From NCBI GenBank assembly GCA_963663285.2, contig CAXXNI010000004.1:124001-188000 (forward strand): a stretch of 64,000 bases of DNA, given 5' to 3'. This DNA comes from CAXXOK01 sp963663285 (GTDB taxonomy: Bacteria > Bacillota > Clostridia > Christensenellales > Aristaeellaceae). Below are positions 9,713 through 16,987 of this stretch, one piece after another. The translations under genes and the position numbers were made by a program. A model generated the notes under the pieces. The model did no database searches, was not told the origin of the DNA, and saw only the letters and a program-made list of their open reading frames with translations. The number at the start of each line of letters is the position of its first letter. Position 1 is the stretch's first letter.

Positions 9713-9726
9713 CGAACATTTGTACG
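9713..9726. promoter_or_regulatory. LexA/DinR-like box
   Basis: The sequence CGAACATTTGTACG matches the Firmicute SOS box CGAACNNNNGTTCG at all but one position of the palindrome. It lies 112 bases upstream of the -35 element of the lipoprotein gene and just after the helicase-nuclease fragment. One mismatch and the distance make a functional role uncertain. Confidence 0.3.
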
Positions 9727-9837
9727 TTTTATGGGAGATTAACGCGGAAATTTATGCACACGCGGGAACAAAATGCCCCGGTGCGGCGTCCTATACATGA
9801 GGAGTACGGGGCCCGGCGGGCAGGAAGGATTTACCGC

Positions 9838-9866
9838 TTGCTTTCCCTTATATTTCCTTGTACAAT
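9838..9866 (+). promoter_or_regulatory. SigmaA-type promoter for the peptidoglycan-binding lipoprotein
   Basis: TTGCTT (9838-9843), a 17-base spacer and TACAAT (9861-9866). Transcription would start near 9873, giving a 65-base leader before the GTG at 9938. Confidence 0.55.
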
Positions 9867-9937
9867 AGGGATGATACCTTATTGGCCCTGCTGCCGGGAC
9901 GCAGGGCGCCCAAGCCTGACGAGGGAGTGTTTTTAAC

Positions 9938-11617
9938 GTGAAGAAACGGCGTTTATTGCATATAACGCGCGCCCGTAAAATCGGGCTGCTTGTGCTGCTG
10001 TTGATTGCGGCGTTGGCCATGACTAGCTGCTATGTAGAGCCGGACCGCATTGTGGATGATAACAACGCGCTTACGGTGGATAACAACGGCCAGCAGTTTG
10101 ATACGGTCATTACGCCGGAGCCGACGGCGACCGATACCCCTGCGCCCACCGCGACGGGCGACCAGCAGGTAGACTGGTCCAACTGGGATTTTGGCAATGA
10201 TACGGCGACCGATGCGCCCAGCAACGTCATCACCATCGGCGACGGTGCAACCAGCACGGCAGCCGGCTCCATTACAGTGGGGCTTAGCACCGCTTCGCCT
10301 ACACCTACCACCACCACATCCAGCACGTCGCTGAAAAGCGGCTCCACGGGTACGGCGGTAAAACAGCTGCAGCAGCGCCTGAAGGATTTAGGTTATTACA
10401 CCGGCTCGGTGGACGGCAGCTACGGCGCCGGAACCGTGCAGGCGGTGAAAGATTTCCAGGCTGCCAACAACCTGACCGCGGACGGCGTGGCCGGAACCAA
10501 AACGCAGGAGGCGGTGTACAGCTATTACGCTGTAGCCAAGAGCAGCACCAGTTCGTCCAGCAGCTCGTCCAGCTCCAGCAGTTCTTCCAGCTCCAGCAGC
10601 TCGTCCAGCACGAGCAGCTCCAGCTACACCAACGGGAAAACAAACATTTACCTCAAGCTTGGTTCCACGGGCACGCAGGTGAAAATACTGCAAAACCGGC
10701 TGATCGTGCTTGGGTACTTAAGCGGCACCGCCAACGGCACCTTTGCCGAAACTACCGAGGCTGCGGTTGTCGCCTTCCAGAAACGCAACTCCATTTATGC
10801 CGACGGCATTGCCGGGCCGACAACGCTGACCAAGCTGTATTCGTCCTCGGCGAAAAAAGCCAGCTCGGTTGTCGCCTTCCTTGGTTCGCTGAAATCCGGT
10901 ATGAGCGGCAGCGGCGTGCGCGCCCTGCAAACCCGCCTGAAAGAGCTGGGCTATTATACCGGCTCGATCGACGGTGACTTTGGCGACGGCACCGAGGCTG
11001 CGGTAATCGCTTTCCAGACGGATTACGGCCTCACGGCGGACGGCGTGGCGGGCACCAGCACCATGAACGCCCTGTACTCCTCCACCGGCACCGGCGGCAG
11101 CAGCAGCTCCTCCGGCGGCACCGACCCGGATACGTACGGCGAAAATGTAACCACCACCGGATATTCCACCATTTCCAGCACGACGTCTACCTCCACCACC
11201 AACGTGACGGCACTGCAAAGCGCGCTGTCCATTTCCGGATATTACACCAGCTCGCTGGACGGGGATTACGGCTCGCAAACCATCGCGGCTGTGGAAAACT
11301 TCCAGCGTGCAAAAGGGCTGCGGGTTACCGGCGTTGCCGGGCCTTCCACCCAGCGCCTGCTTTACGGCGGCACCAGCGGCAGCGGCAGCTACACCAAATT
11401 GCAGCTGGGCTCTACCGGTACGGCGGTGAAGAACCTGCAATACACCCTGTATGAATTGCAGTATTACGACGGTAAAATCACCGGCACGTTCGACGCGGCC
11501 ACCGAGGACGCGGTGAAGCTGTTCCAGGATGTGAACGGCCTGACAGTGGACGGCGTAGCCGGCTCGGGAACGCAAACGGTACTGTACAGCAGCGCTGCCA
11601 AACCGTGCGATATTTAA
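9938..11617 (+). CDS. Lipoprotein with five peptidoglycan-binding (PG_binding_1) repeats
   Basis: 559 residues from the GTG at 9938 (GAGGGAG upstream). A lipoprotein signal peptide ends at the lipobox-like MTSC with Cys31. Thr/Pro-rich sequence leads to five PG_binding_1 repeats of about 65 residues. Each has the pattern GSTGxxVxxLQxxLxxLGYY, GxxxAVxxFQ and DGVAGxxT; the fourth repeat has lost the usual opening Gly. A poly-serine linker with interspersed Thr separates repeats 1 and 2, and a Ser/Gly/Thr linker separates 3 and 4. No catalytic domain is visible, so it probably tethers the membrane to peptidoglycan or presents a surface scaffold. A hairpin terminator-like element follows the stop. 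Confidence 0.88.
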   Translation: MKKRRLLHITRARKIGLLVLLLIAALAMTSCYVEPDRIVDDNNALTVDNNGQQFDTVITPEPTATDTPAPTATGDQQVDWSNWDFGNDTATDAPSNVITIGDGATSTAAGSITVGLSTASPTPTTTTSSTSLKSGSTGTAVKQLQQRLKDLGYYTGSVDGSYGAGTVQAVKDFQAANNLTADGVAGTKTQEAVYSYYAVAKSSTSSSSSSSSSSSSSSSSSSSSTSSSSYTNGKTNIYLKLGSTGTQVKILQNRLIVLGYLSGTANGTFAETTEAAVVAFQKRNSIYADGIAGPTTLTKLYSSSAKKASSVVAFLGSLKSGMSGSGVRALQTRLKELGYYTGSIDGDFGDGTEAAVIAFQTDYGLTADGVAGTSTMNALYSSTGTGGSSSSSGGTDPDTYGENVTTTGYSTISSTTSTSTTNVTALQSALSISGYYTSSLDGDYGSQTIAAVENFQRAKGLRVTGVAGPSTQRLLYGGTSGSGSYTKLQLGSTGTAVKNLQYTLYELQYYDGKITGTFDAATEDAVKLFQDVNGLTVDGVAGSGTQTVLYSSAAKPCDI

Positions 11618-11642
11618 CCGATCAATACCAACATAACTTTAG

Positions 11643-11669
11643 CGGGTCCGGAACGTGGTTCCGGGCCCG
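11643..11669 (+). terminator. Hairpin after the lipoprotein gene
   Basis: An 11-bp stem (GGGTCCGGAAC pairing with GTTCCGGGCCC, one G-U) around a GTG loop, 26 bases after the stop codon. Only a short T run follows, so termination may be incomplete and the next gene may be partly co-transcribed. Confidence 0.55.
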
Positions 11670-11699
11670 TTTCCATAAGGGGAGAAGGGGGGCAGGCGG

Positions 11700-13073
11700 A
11701 TGCGGAACAAAGCAGGGGTAAAAATAACAGCGCTGCTGCTTTCCGCGCTGCTTTACGTATCTGCGGCCTTTCCCGCGCTGGCGCTGCCTGCCGTAGGCGC
11801 GGTGGATATAACGGAACTGCCGATGATTGCGGATACGCCGTCTGCCGCTGCCCCGGATACGGAGGACGAAGCGAGCGAAGAGGTATCGGCGGATACGCTG
11901 GCGCAGGACACGCAAACGCTAAGTGATTTGCAGCAGAACCTTTCGCTGAGCACGCAGGAAAAGCTGAACTCTCTTTTTGCCAAGTACGATACGCTGGGTG
12001 CTTGCGTGTGTATCATCAAAAACGGGAAAATCGCCTATACGTTCTGCTACGGCAGCATCGCCCCGGACGGGGACGCCATAACCACCGATACGCTGTTTCG
12101 CGTCGGTTCCATCAGCAAAATGATAACGGGCATCGGTATGATGCAGCTGGTGGAAAACGGCGTGGCCGGTTTGGAGGATGATGTAAGCGACCTGCTGGGC
12201 GTTACTGTGCGCAACCCGCATTTCCCGTCGGTTGCGGTGACCCTGCGCCAATTGATGACCCATACCGCGGGCTTGCGGGACAGCGGCTTTTACAACCTTG
12301 CGCTGGAAGGGAAGATAACCCCGCTGGACGCGCTGTTTGCCACCGGTAAACGCAGCTACCAGTTTTACAGCACTTTTCGTCCCGGCACCCGCGTGAAGTA
12401 TTCCAATTTTGGCGGCGGGTTGCTGGGCAGCATTATCGAAGCGCAGACCGGGCAGACGCTGGATGCATATATGAAAGACCATGTGTTTACCCCGCTTCAG
12501 ATTACGGCGGCGTATCAGGGGGCGCTGCTGCCGCAAAGCGCGGCGGTTGCGGATATGTATGCCATGCCCTCCCGGAAATTGCAGGCCACGGTGCGCGAGG
12601 GCGAGGCTTCGCAGGTTTGCGACCCTATGACGGATTATACGCTGTCCGCAGGCAAGCTCACCCTGTCCGCGCCGGATTTGGCCAAACTGCTCATTGTACT
12701 GAGCGAAGGCGGCGCATACGGCCAAACCAGCATTCTGCAGCAAAGCACGGTTAACGACATTCGCACGGTGCAAAACGGCATCGGATCGGTCACGTGTAAA
12801 AGCGGGCGCGGGCTGGAAATGAATATTATTACCGATACGATTGTGCAGGGTCGCACATTATACGGGCATGGTGGAAAAGCCAACGGCATGCTGTGCGCGG
12901 CGTATTTCGACCCATCCGACCGCACCGGGGTCGTCATGCTCACCAACGGCTGCAACAACAGGCGCTCCTATCAGGGGGTAGGCTTACTCAGCGTGATGAC
13001 GATCCGGCTTTGCTATGCGGAGCTTCTCGATAACCAGCTGGAAGCCGATAATCCGTGGCTGGTAACGGAGTAG
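11700..13073 (+). CDS. Secreted serine hydrolase, class C beta-lactamase / DD-peptidase family
   Basis: 457 residues with an N-terminal signal peptide (about residues 1-30, KITALLLSALLYVSAAFPAL) and an acidic, low-complexity stretch before the catalytic domain. The three active-site motifs are present: S137-x-x-K140 in VGSISKMIT, Y-x-N in VKYSNFGGG and H-G-G in LYGHGGKANG. The family includes class C beta-lactamases, DD-peptidases and esterases. The HGG in place of KTG and the length favour a penicillin-recognising hydrolase of unknown substrate rather than a resistance enzyme. It follows the peptidoglycan-binding lipoprotein, suggesting joint work on the cell wall. Confidence 0.88.
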   Translation: MRNKAGVKITALLLSALLYVSAAFPALALPAVGAVDITELPMIADTPSAAAPDTEDEASEEVSADTLAQDTQTLSDLQQNLSLSTQEKLNSLFAKYDTLGACVCIIKNGKIAYTFCYGSIAPDGDAITTDTLFRVGSISKMITGIGMMQLVENGVAGLEDDVSDLLGVTVRNPHFPSVAVTLRQLMTHTAGLRDSGFYNLALEGKITPLDALFATGKRSYQFYSTFRPGTRVKYSNFGGGLLGSIIEAQTGQTLDAYMKDHVFTPLQITAAYQGALLPQSAAVADMYAMPSRKLQATVREGEASQVCDPMTDYTLSAGKLTLSAPDLAKLLIVLSEGGAYGQTSILQQSTVNDIRTVQNGIGSVTCKSGRGLEMNIITDTIVQGRTLYGHGGKANGMLCAAYFDPSDRTGVVMLTNGCNNRRSYQGVGLLSVMTIRLCYAELLDNQLEADNPWLVTE

Positions 13074-13178
13074 CGGAACGAAAAAAGGGAATCGGTTTCG
13101 CATCCGGCGCTGTGGCAAAAACGGTTACATGAAAAATCATGTCGTAAAGAACCGTGTTTATGCCGATATTAACATTTC

Positions 13179-13240
13179 ATTTTTGGATAGTTTTCATAAA
13201 GTGTGCCGTTATATAGGTTGGGTGCCTTGTATCCAAAAAT
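13179..13240. repeat. 11-bp inverted repeat upstream of the AraC gene promoter
   Basis: ATTTTTGGATA (13179-13189) is repeated as its exact complement TATCCAAAAAT (13230-13240), 40 bases apart. The pair ends 51 bases before the -35 element of the araC-type gene. It could be a two-site operator with looping, or a hairpin in a transcript reading through from the beta-lactamase-like gene. The rest of 13074-13290 shows no credible gene. Confidence 0.55.
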
Positions 13241-13291
13241 CGTTGGTTGTCGAAAACGGCTACGAAATTATCATTTATTCGCATCAAACAT

Positions 13292-13320
13292 TTGACAAGC
13301 GCGCGGACTGACCGTATAAT
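13292..13320 (+). promoter_or_regulatory. Perfect consensus SigmaA promoter
   Basis: TTGACA (13292-13297), 17 bases, TATAAT (13315-13320). Transcription should begin near 13327, which places an apparent upstream in-frame start at 13247 outside the transcript and supports the GTG at 13412 as the real start of the regulator. Confidence 0.85.
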
Positions 13321-13411
13321 AAGCATGTTTGTAAAACTGGCATGCATGCAACAGCAGTACGCTTTCTTTTGTTTTAGCAAACAGATGGATGTGGAAAGTG
13401 AGGAAATATAC

Positions 13412-14299
13412 GTGACCTATGTACAGTTTATTCCCAAACCGCCGGTAACCGAAAGCGGCGAACCCGGCGTGTTCGTGCAGGGGACGCACACCCCGGCTGA
13501 TTTGGCGGCGCAAAGCGGTGTGTGGATTCACAGCGCCGGCAGCGCCATCCTGCAGCAGCAAAACTACCGTCTCTACACCGGGGATAAATGGTTGTGGATG
13601 ATTGTTGATGAAGGGGTTGCCACCTTTACCTCCCGCGAGGAGGAAATTGAGCTGGGCAAAGGCGAGTGCGTGGTCGTGCCGCCGAACACCGAGGGCTGCG
13701 GCCTTAAAAACGCCAAGGATGCGCGTATCCTGTGGCTGACCATCGACGGCCCGCTGAGCGGCCGGTTTTTGAAGGAAATGAACGCTTTAAACGATGTGCC
13801 TGCCCGGCAGGGCACGCTGCCTTCGCAGGTGATCCTGTCCCGGCAGATCGTGCAGGTGCTGGTACGCCACAGCGGCAGCGGCGAAGCCAGCTTCCAGCTG
13901 GGGCAGCTGCTGTGGGGGCTTTTAGCCGCGCACAGCGGGCAGAGCGTCGCCATGAGCGCGACCCTGAGCCACGAAATTGCGCGCGTGGTGGATACCCTGC
14001 GCGCCTGCCAGTACCGGGATTCGTTCTCGCTGGCGGATATGGCGGCCATCAGCCGTATGCCGGTGGAAACGTTCCGCAAACGCTTCTCTTCGGAGTTGGG
14101 CATTCCCCCGCTGGCATACCTGCAATTTTTAAAGATGGAACGCGCCAAAACCCTGCTGCGCAGCGGCATGAACGTGAAGCAGACCGGTGTGGAAATCGGC
14201 ATGCCGGACCCCTACCACTTCAGCAAGCAGTTTAAGCACGTGGTCGGCATGAGCCCCACTGCGTATCTGAAGCATGTAGGCATTAACGGAAAGAACTAA
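13412..14299 (+). CDS. AraC family transcriptional regulator
   Basis: 295 residues from the GTG at 13412, with GTGAGG eight to ten bases upstream. An N-terminal cupin-like sensor domain (about residues 20-130, including GECVVVPPNTEGCGL) is followed by a two-helix-turn-helix DNA-binding domain in the last 100 residues: SLADMAAISRMPVETFRKRF, then GIPPLAYLQFLKMERAKTLL, ending VGMSPTAYLKH. The proline-rich second HTH (DPYHFSKQFKHVVG) is the AraC signature. The regulator is transcribed from a near-ideal promoter, unusual for a regulator. Its target and inducer are unknown; the adjacent inverted repeat is a candidate autoregulatory site. Confidence 0.9.
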   Translation: MTYVQFIPKPPVTESGEPGVFVQGTHTPADLAAQSGVWIHSAGSAILQQQNYRLYTGDKWLWMIVDEGVATFTSREEEIELGKGECVVVPPNTEGCGLKNAKDARILWLTIDGPLSGRFLKEMNALNDVPARQGTLPSQVILSRQIVQVLVRHSGSGEASFQLGQLLWGLLAAHSGQSVAMSATLSHEIARVVDTLRACQYRDSFSLADMAAISRMPVETFRKRFSSELGIPPLAYLQFLKMERAKTLLRSGMNVKQTGVEIGMPDPYHFSKQFKHVVGMSPTAYLKHVGINGKN

Positions 14300-14314
14300 A
14301 GCCAGCTTGCTTGG

Positions 14315-14757
14315 CAGCTTGCTGAAAAAAGCACATCTGCGTTGTTAACTACGGGCGGCAAAGGGAATCACTTACGTACGAGTAAGCTCATCCCTTAGCC
14401 GCCCTTGTTTCCTAGCATCTGCGCCTTTTTGAGCAAGCTGGGGTTGGGTGTATGCGTAGGAATATCACAAGTTGAGAAGCATCATATGCGGTATCAATAG
14501 AAAAGTGGCAAGGGAAGCATCCCCTGCCACCATTTTTCTGACTCTGAACCTTTTTAAGCAAGCGGGGGTTGGGTGTTTACGTATGGGTAAGCGCATCCCC
14601 TACCCCGTACTTCTTTTATCCGGCCAAGCCAACAAACAGCATAAACCCAGCCATGCCCATCCCATTATCCGCGTGAAACGCGGATAAACCGGGTCAAGGG
14701 ATGAAATCCCTTGCCGGGGGCGCGGGGGTGGAACCCCCGCACTAACCTGCTAAAATC
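14315..14757. repeat. Composite dispersed repeat: hairpin module plus second module
   Basis: Between convergent genes. 14315-14440 is an imperfect inverted repeat whose arms (GCTTGCTGAAAAAAG and CTTTTTGAGCAAGC at the ends) fold around the central CTTACGTACGAGTAAG; it resembles 29151-29660 and 60293-60420. A degraded piece follows at about 14500-14610. 14661-14740 is a second module made of small hairpins (TATCCGCG-TGAAA-CGCGGATA, then TCAAGGG-ATGAAAT-CCCTTG, then GGGGGT-GGA-ACCCCC), almost repeated at 60552-60630. No gene is supported here. Confidence 0.75.
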
Positions 14758-14758
14758 A

Positions 14759-15778
14759 TTAAAACCGGATGATCTTGCGTACAAACCGGTAGCCGCCCAC
14801 CAGCGTCCGCCGCCCGGCCTTGCCGCGCGGGGAGGCGACGTAGCCCAGCGGGTTACGCCGCAGGCGGCGGTACAGCGGCTCGTCGAAATCGCGGATGGTT
14901 TGCCACATGTGGCGGTTGAGCGACAGGCCTTCGTCCGTACCCTTGATAAACTGCAGGGCGGACGTTGTGGCCAGCATGCCCGCGCAGTTGTTGAGCATGT
15001 AGCCGTACAGGCTCCGGGGCAGTGCTTTCAGCTCGTCCAGCGTATAGCAGGTCGCCATGGTCTCGGCCATGCGGCTAAGCTGATCCAGCCGCTTGAGTAT
15101 GTTTTTTTCTGCAATGGATTGATCGTCCCGGCCGATAAAATAGCCGTACAGAGGTTCATCCAGATAGTAGACTCGCTTGGTGTAGGGCAACGGCTGGTAA
15201 ATATAAATGTTATCCTCGTAAAACGTGTGCTTGGGCAGTTGCAGGGGAATCTCCCGCAGCAGCTGCGTGCGGTAGATCAGCGAATGGATCATGAACTGCT
15301 TGTGCATGGGAAAGCGGCGGATATCCTCCCACGTTTGCACCTGCCCGGCTTTGAGGGCGACGCGGTAATTGACGGAAAAAACCTCGTCCTGTTTGGCTTG
15401 GTCATAGACATAGTTGTGCACTACCAGATCCACCTGTGTCTCCGGCTCGGTCAGCGTGCGCAGCACAGCCAGCAGCTTTTGCAGCGAAACGGGATTGAGC
15501 CGGTCGTCCGAATCGACGACCTTAAAATACATTCCCTGCGCGTGCGCAAGCCCCTGATTGATGCCTTCGCCATGGCCGCCGTTTTCCTGATGAATCACCC
15601 GCACGATGCCCGGATGAGCGGCGGCGTATTCATCGGCGATTGCGCCCGTTTGGTCGGTGGAGCCGTCGTTGATAATGATGACGTCCATCTCCGCTCCGCC
15701 GGTGAGCAGCGTATCGATGCAGCGGCGCATATAGGCGGCGGAGTTGTAGCAGGGTACGGTAACCGTAAGCAATTTCAT
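14759..15778 (-). CDS. Family 2 glycosyltransferase
   Basis: 339 residues starting MKLLTVTVPCYNSAAYMRRC, a textbook GT2 N-terminus. IINDGSTDQTGAIADEYAA and VDSDDRLNPVSLQKLL give the two Asp motifs for UDP-sugar and metal binding. The C-terminal half, with many Tyr and Leu residues, is typical of phosphoglycosyl or teichoic-acid type GT2 proteins. It is the last gene of a minus-strand envelope operon and ends directly at a repeat element. It is separate from and unlike the GT2 proteins at 3469-4458 and 18911-20284. Sugar specificity is unknown. Confidence 0.9.
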   Translation of the reverse strand: MKLLTVTVPCYNSAAYMRRCIDTLLTGGAEMDVIIINDGSTDQTGAIADEYAAAHPGIVRVIHQENGGHGEGINQGLAHAQGMYFKVVDSDDRLNPVSLQKLLAVLRTLTEPETQVDLVVHNYVYDQAKQDEVFSVNYRVALKAGQVQTWEDIRRFPMHKQFMIHSLIYRTQLLREIPLQLPKHTFYEDNIYIYQPLPYTKRVYYLDEPLYGYFIGRDDQSIAEKNILKRLDQLSRMAETMATCYTLDELKALPRSLYGYMLNNCAGMLATTSALQFIKGTDEGLSLNRHMWQTIRDFDEPLYRRLRRNPLGYVASPRGKAGRRTLVGGYRFVRKIIRF

Positions 15779-15821
15779 AAAGCAAAAATCCCCTTCCGTG
15801 TGTGTTTCGGGGGCGGAGCGG

Positions 15822-16967
15822 TTAGGCCCGTTCCGTCAAGGCTTTAGCCGCTTCCAGCGCGCGGGCAACGATGGTGTCGATGTTGTAATACCGGTATTCC
15901 GCCAGCCGGCCCAGCAGCGTCAGGTTTTGGCAGCGGTCGGCTTTGGCGCGGTAGGCGGCGTACCGCGCCGCGCTTTGCGCATTCGGGATGGGGTAATACG
16001 GAATATCATAGGCTTCGCACGCACGCGGATATTCCCGCGCGATGGTCGTAACGCCGGGCAGCTTTTGCCCGGTCAGCTTTTTAAACTCTGTGATGCGGGT
16101 AAACGCCTGATCTACTGTATAGTTTACCACAGGTGCAGGCTGGTATTCATCCACGGGGAGGGTTTGGAACGCAAAATCCAGCGTGCGGTAGGGTAAAAGT
16201 CCCAGCGAATAGCCCATTAACGCGTCCAGCGCGCCGGTGTAGAGCACGGGCTTGTCGTACTTTTTCCCGTCCAAGAGCAGGGTATCGCTCTCCAGCCGCA
16301 AGCGGGTGCACGCGTCCACGCCCAGCTCCACATGGATGCGGGGATGATCCAGCATACGGGTAAACAGGGCGGTATAGCCGTCTGCGGGCATGCCCTGCCA
16401 CGGGTCCTGAAAATAGCCGCAGTCTTCGCTTACCAGTACCGGCACGCGTGCCATAGCGGCCGGGTCCAGCTCGCCGGGGCTCATACCCCATTGCTTTTGT
16501 GTGTAGTATTGGAATACATTCGTATAGATATACTCGGCAAGCTCCGTCAGCTCCGGCTCCTGCCTGGCCTGCAACTCCAGTATGCTGACCCGTGCGCCTT
16601 CGCCAAAGGTTTCGCGCAGGCACATTTCCAGCAGCCGCGCCTTTTGCGGGTCAAACGCCGCGCGCAGCGAAACCAGATTGAACGGCACCGGCAACAGCTT
16701 GCCGTGTACGTTGGCCAGCACCTTATGCTTGAGCGGATACCACGTCGTAAAGCGGCTTAAAAAATCGTAGGCTGCCTGCTGCTGCGTGTGAAAAATATGC
16801 GGCCCGTAGCGGTGCACCAGCACGCCCGCTTCATCCGGCGCGTCGTAGGTATTGCCGGCAATATGGGTGCGGCGTTCCAGCACGGTCACTTCCGCGCCTT
16901 CTGTTTCGGCCAGCGCCCGCGCCGCCGTGCAGCCCGCCGGGCCTGCACCGATAATGAGGTATCGCAT
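15822..16967 (-). CDS. glf: UDP-galactopyranose mutase
   Basis: 381 residues from the ATG at 16967, with AAAGGAG eight bases upstream. The N-terminal FAD-binding motif GAGPAGCTAARAL, the GNTYD flavin-contact motif and YGPHIFHT are diagnostic for the enzyme. It interconverts UDP-galactopyranose and UDP-galactofuranose in the cytoplasm, using reduced FAD. The C-terminal RLAEYRYYNIDTIVARALEA is also typical. The gene implies that the surface polysaccharide built by neighbouring glycosyltransferases contains galactofuranose. The open frame upstream to 17393 belongs to a shadow inside the LtaS-like gene. Confidence 0.95.
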   Translation of the reverse strand: MRYLIIGAGPAGCTAARALAETEGAEVTVLERRTHIAGNTYDAPDEAGVLVHRYGPHIFHTQQQAAYDFLSRFTTWYPLKHKVLANVHGKLLPVPFNLVSLRAAFDPQKARLLEMCLRETFGEGARVSILELQARQEPELTELAEYIYTNVFQYYTQKQWGMSPGELDPAAMARVPVLVSEDCGYFQDPWQGMPADGYTALFTRMLDHPRIHVELGVDACTRLRLESDTLLLDGKKYDKPVLYTGALDALMGYSLGLLPYRTLDFAFQTLPVDEYQPAPVVNYTVDQAFTRITEFKKLTGQKLPGVTTIAREYPRACEAYDIPYYPIPNAQSAARYAAYRAKADRCQNLTLLGRLAEYRYYNIDTIVARALEAAKALTERA

Positions 16968-16987
16968 GGAATTCTCCTTTCGGTTTG

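Noticed and set aside
13247..13411. Upstream in-frame extension of the AraC gene
   Set aside because: It lies over a perfect promoter, before the predicted transcription start, and the sequence has no family similarity.
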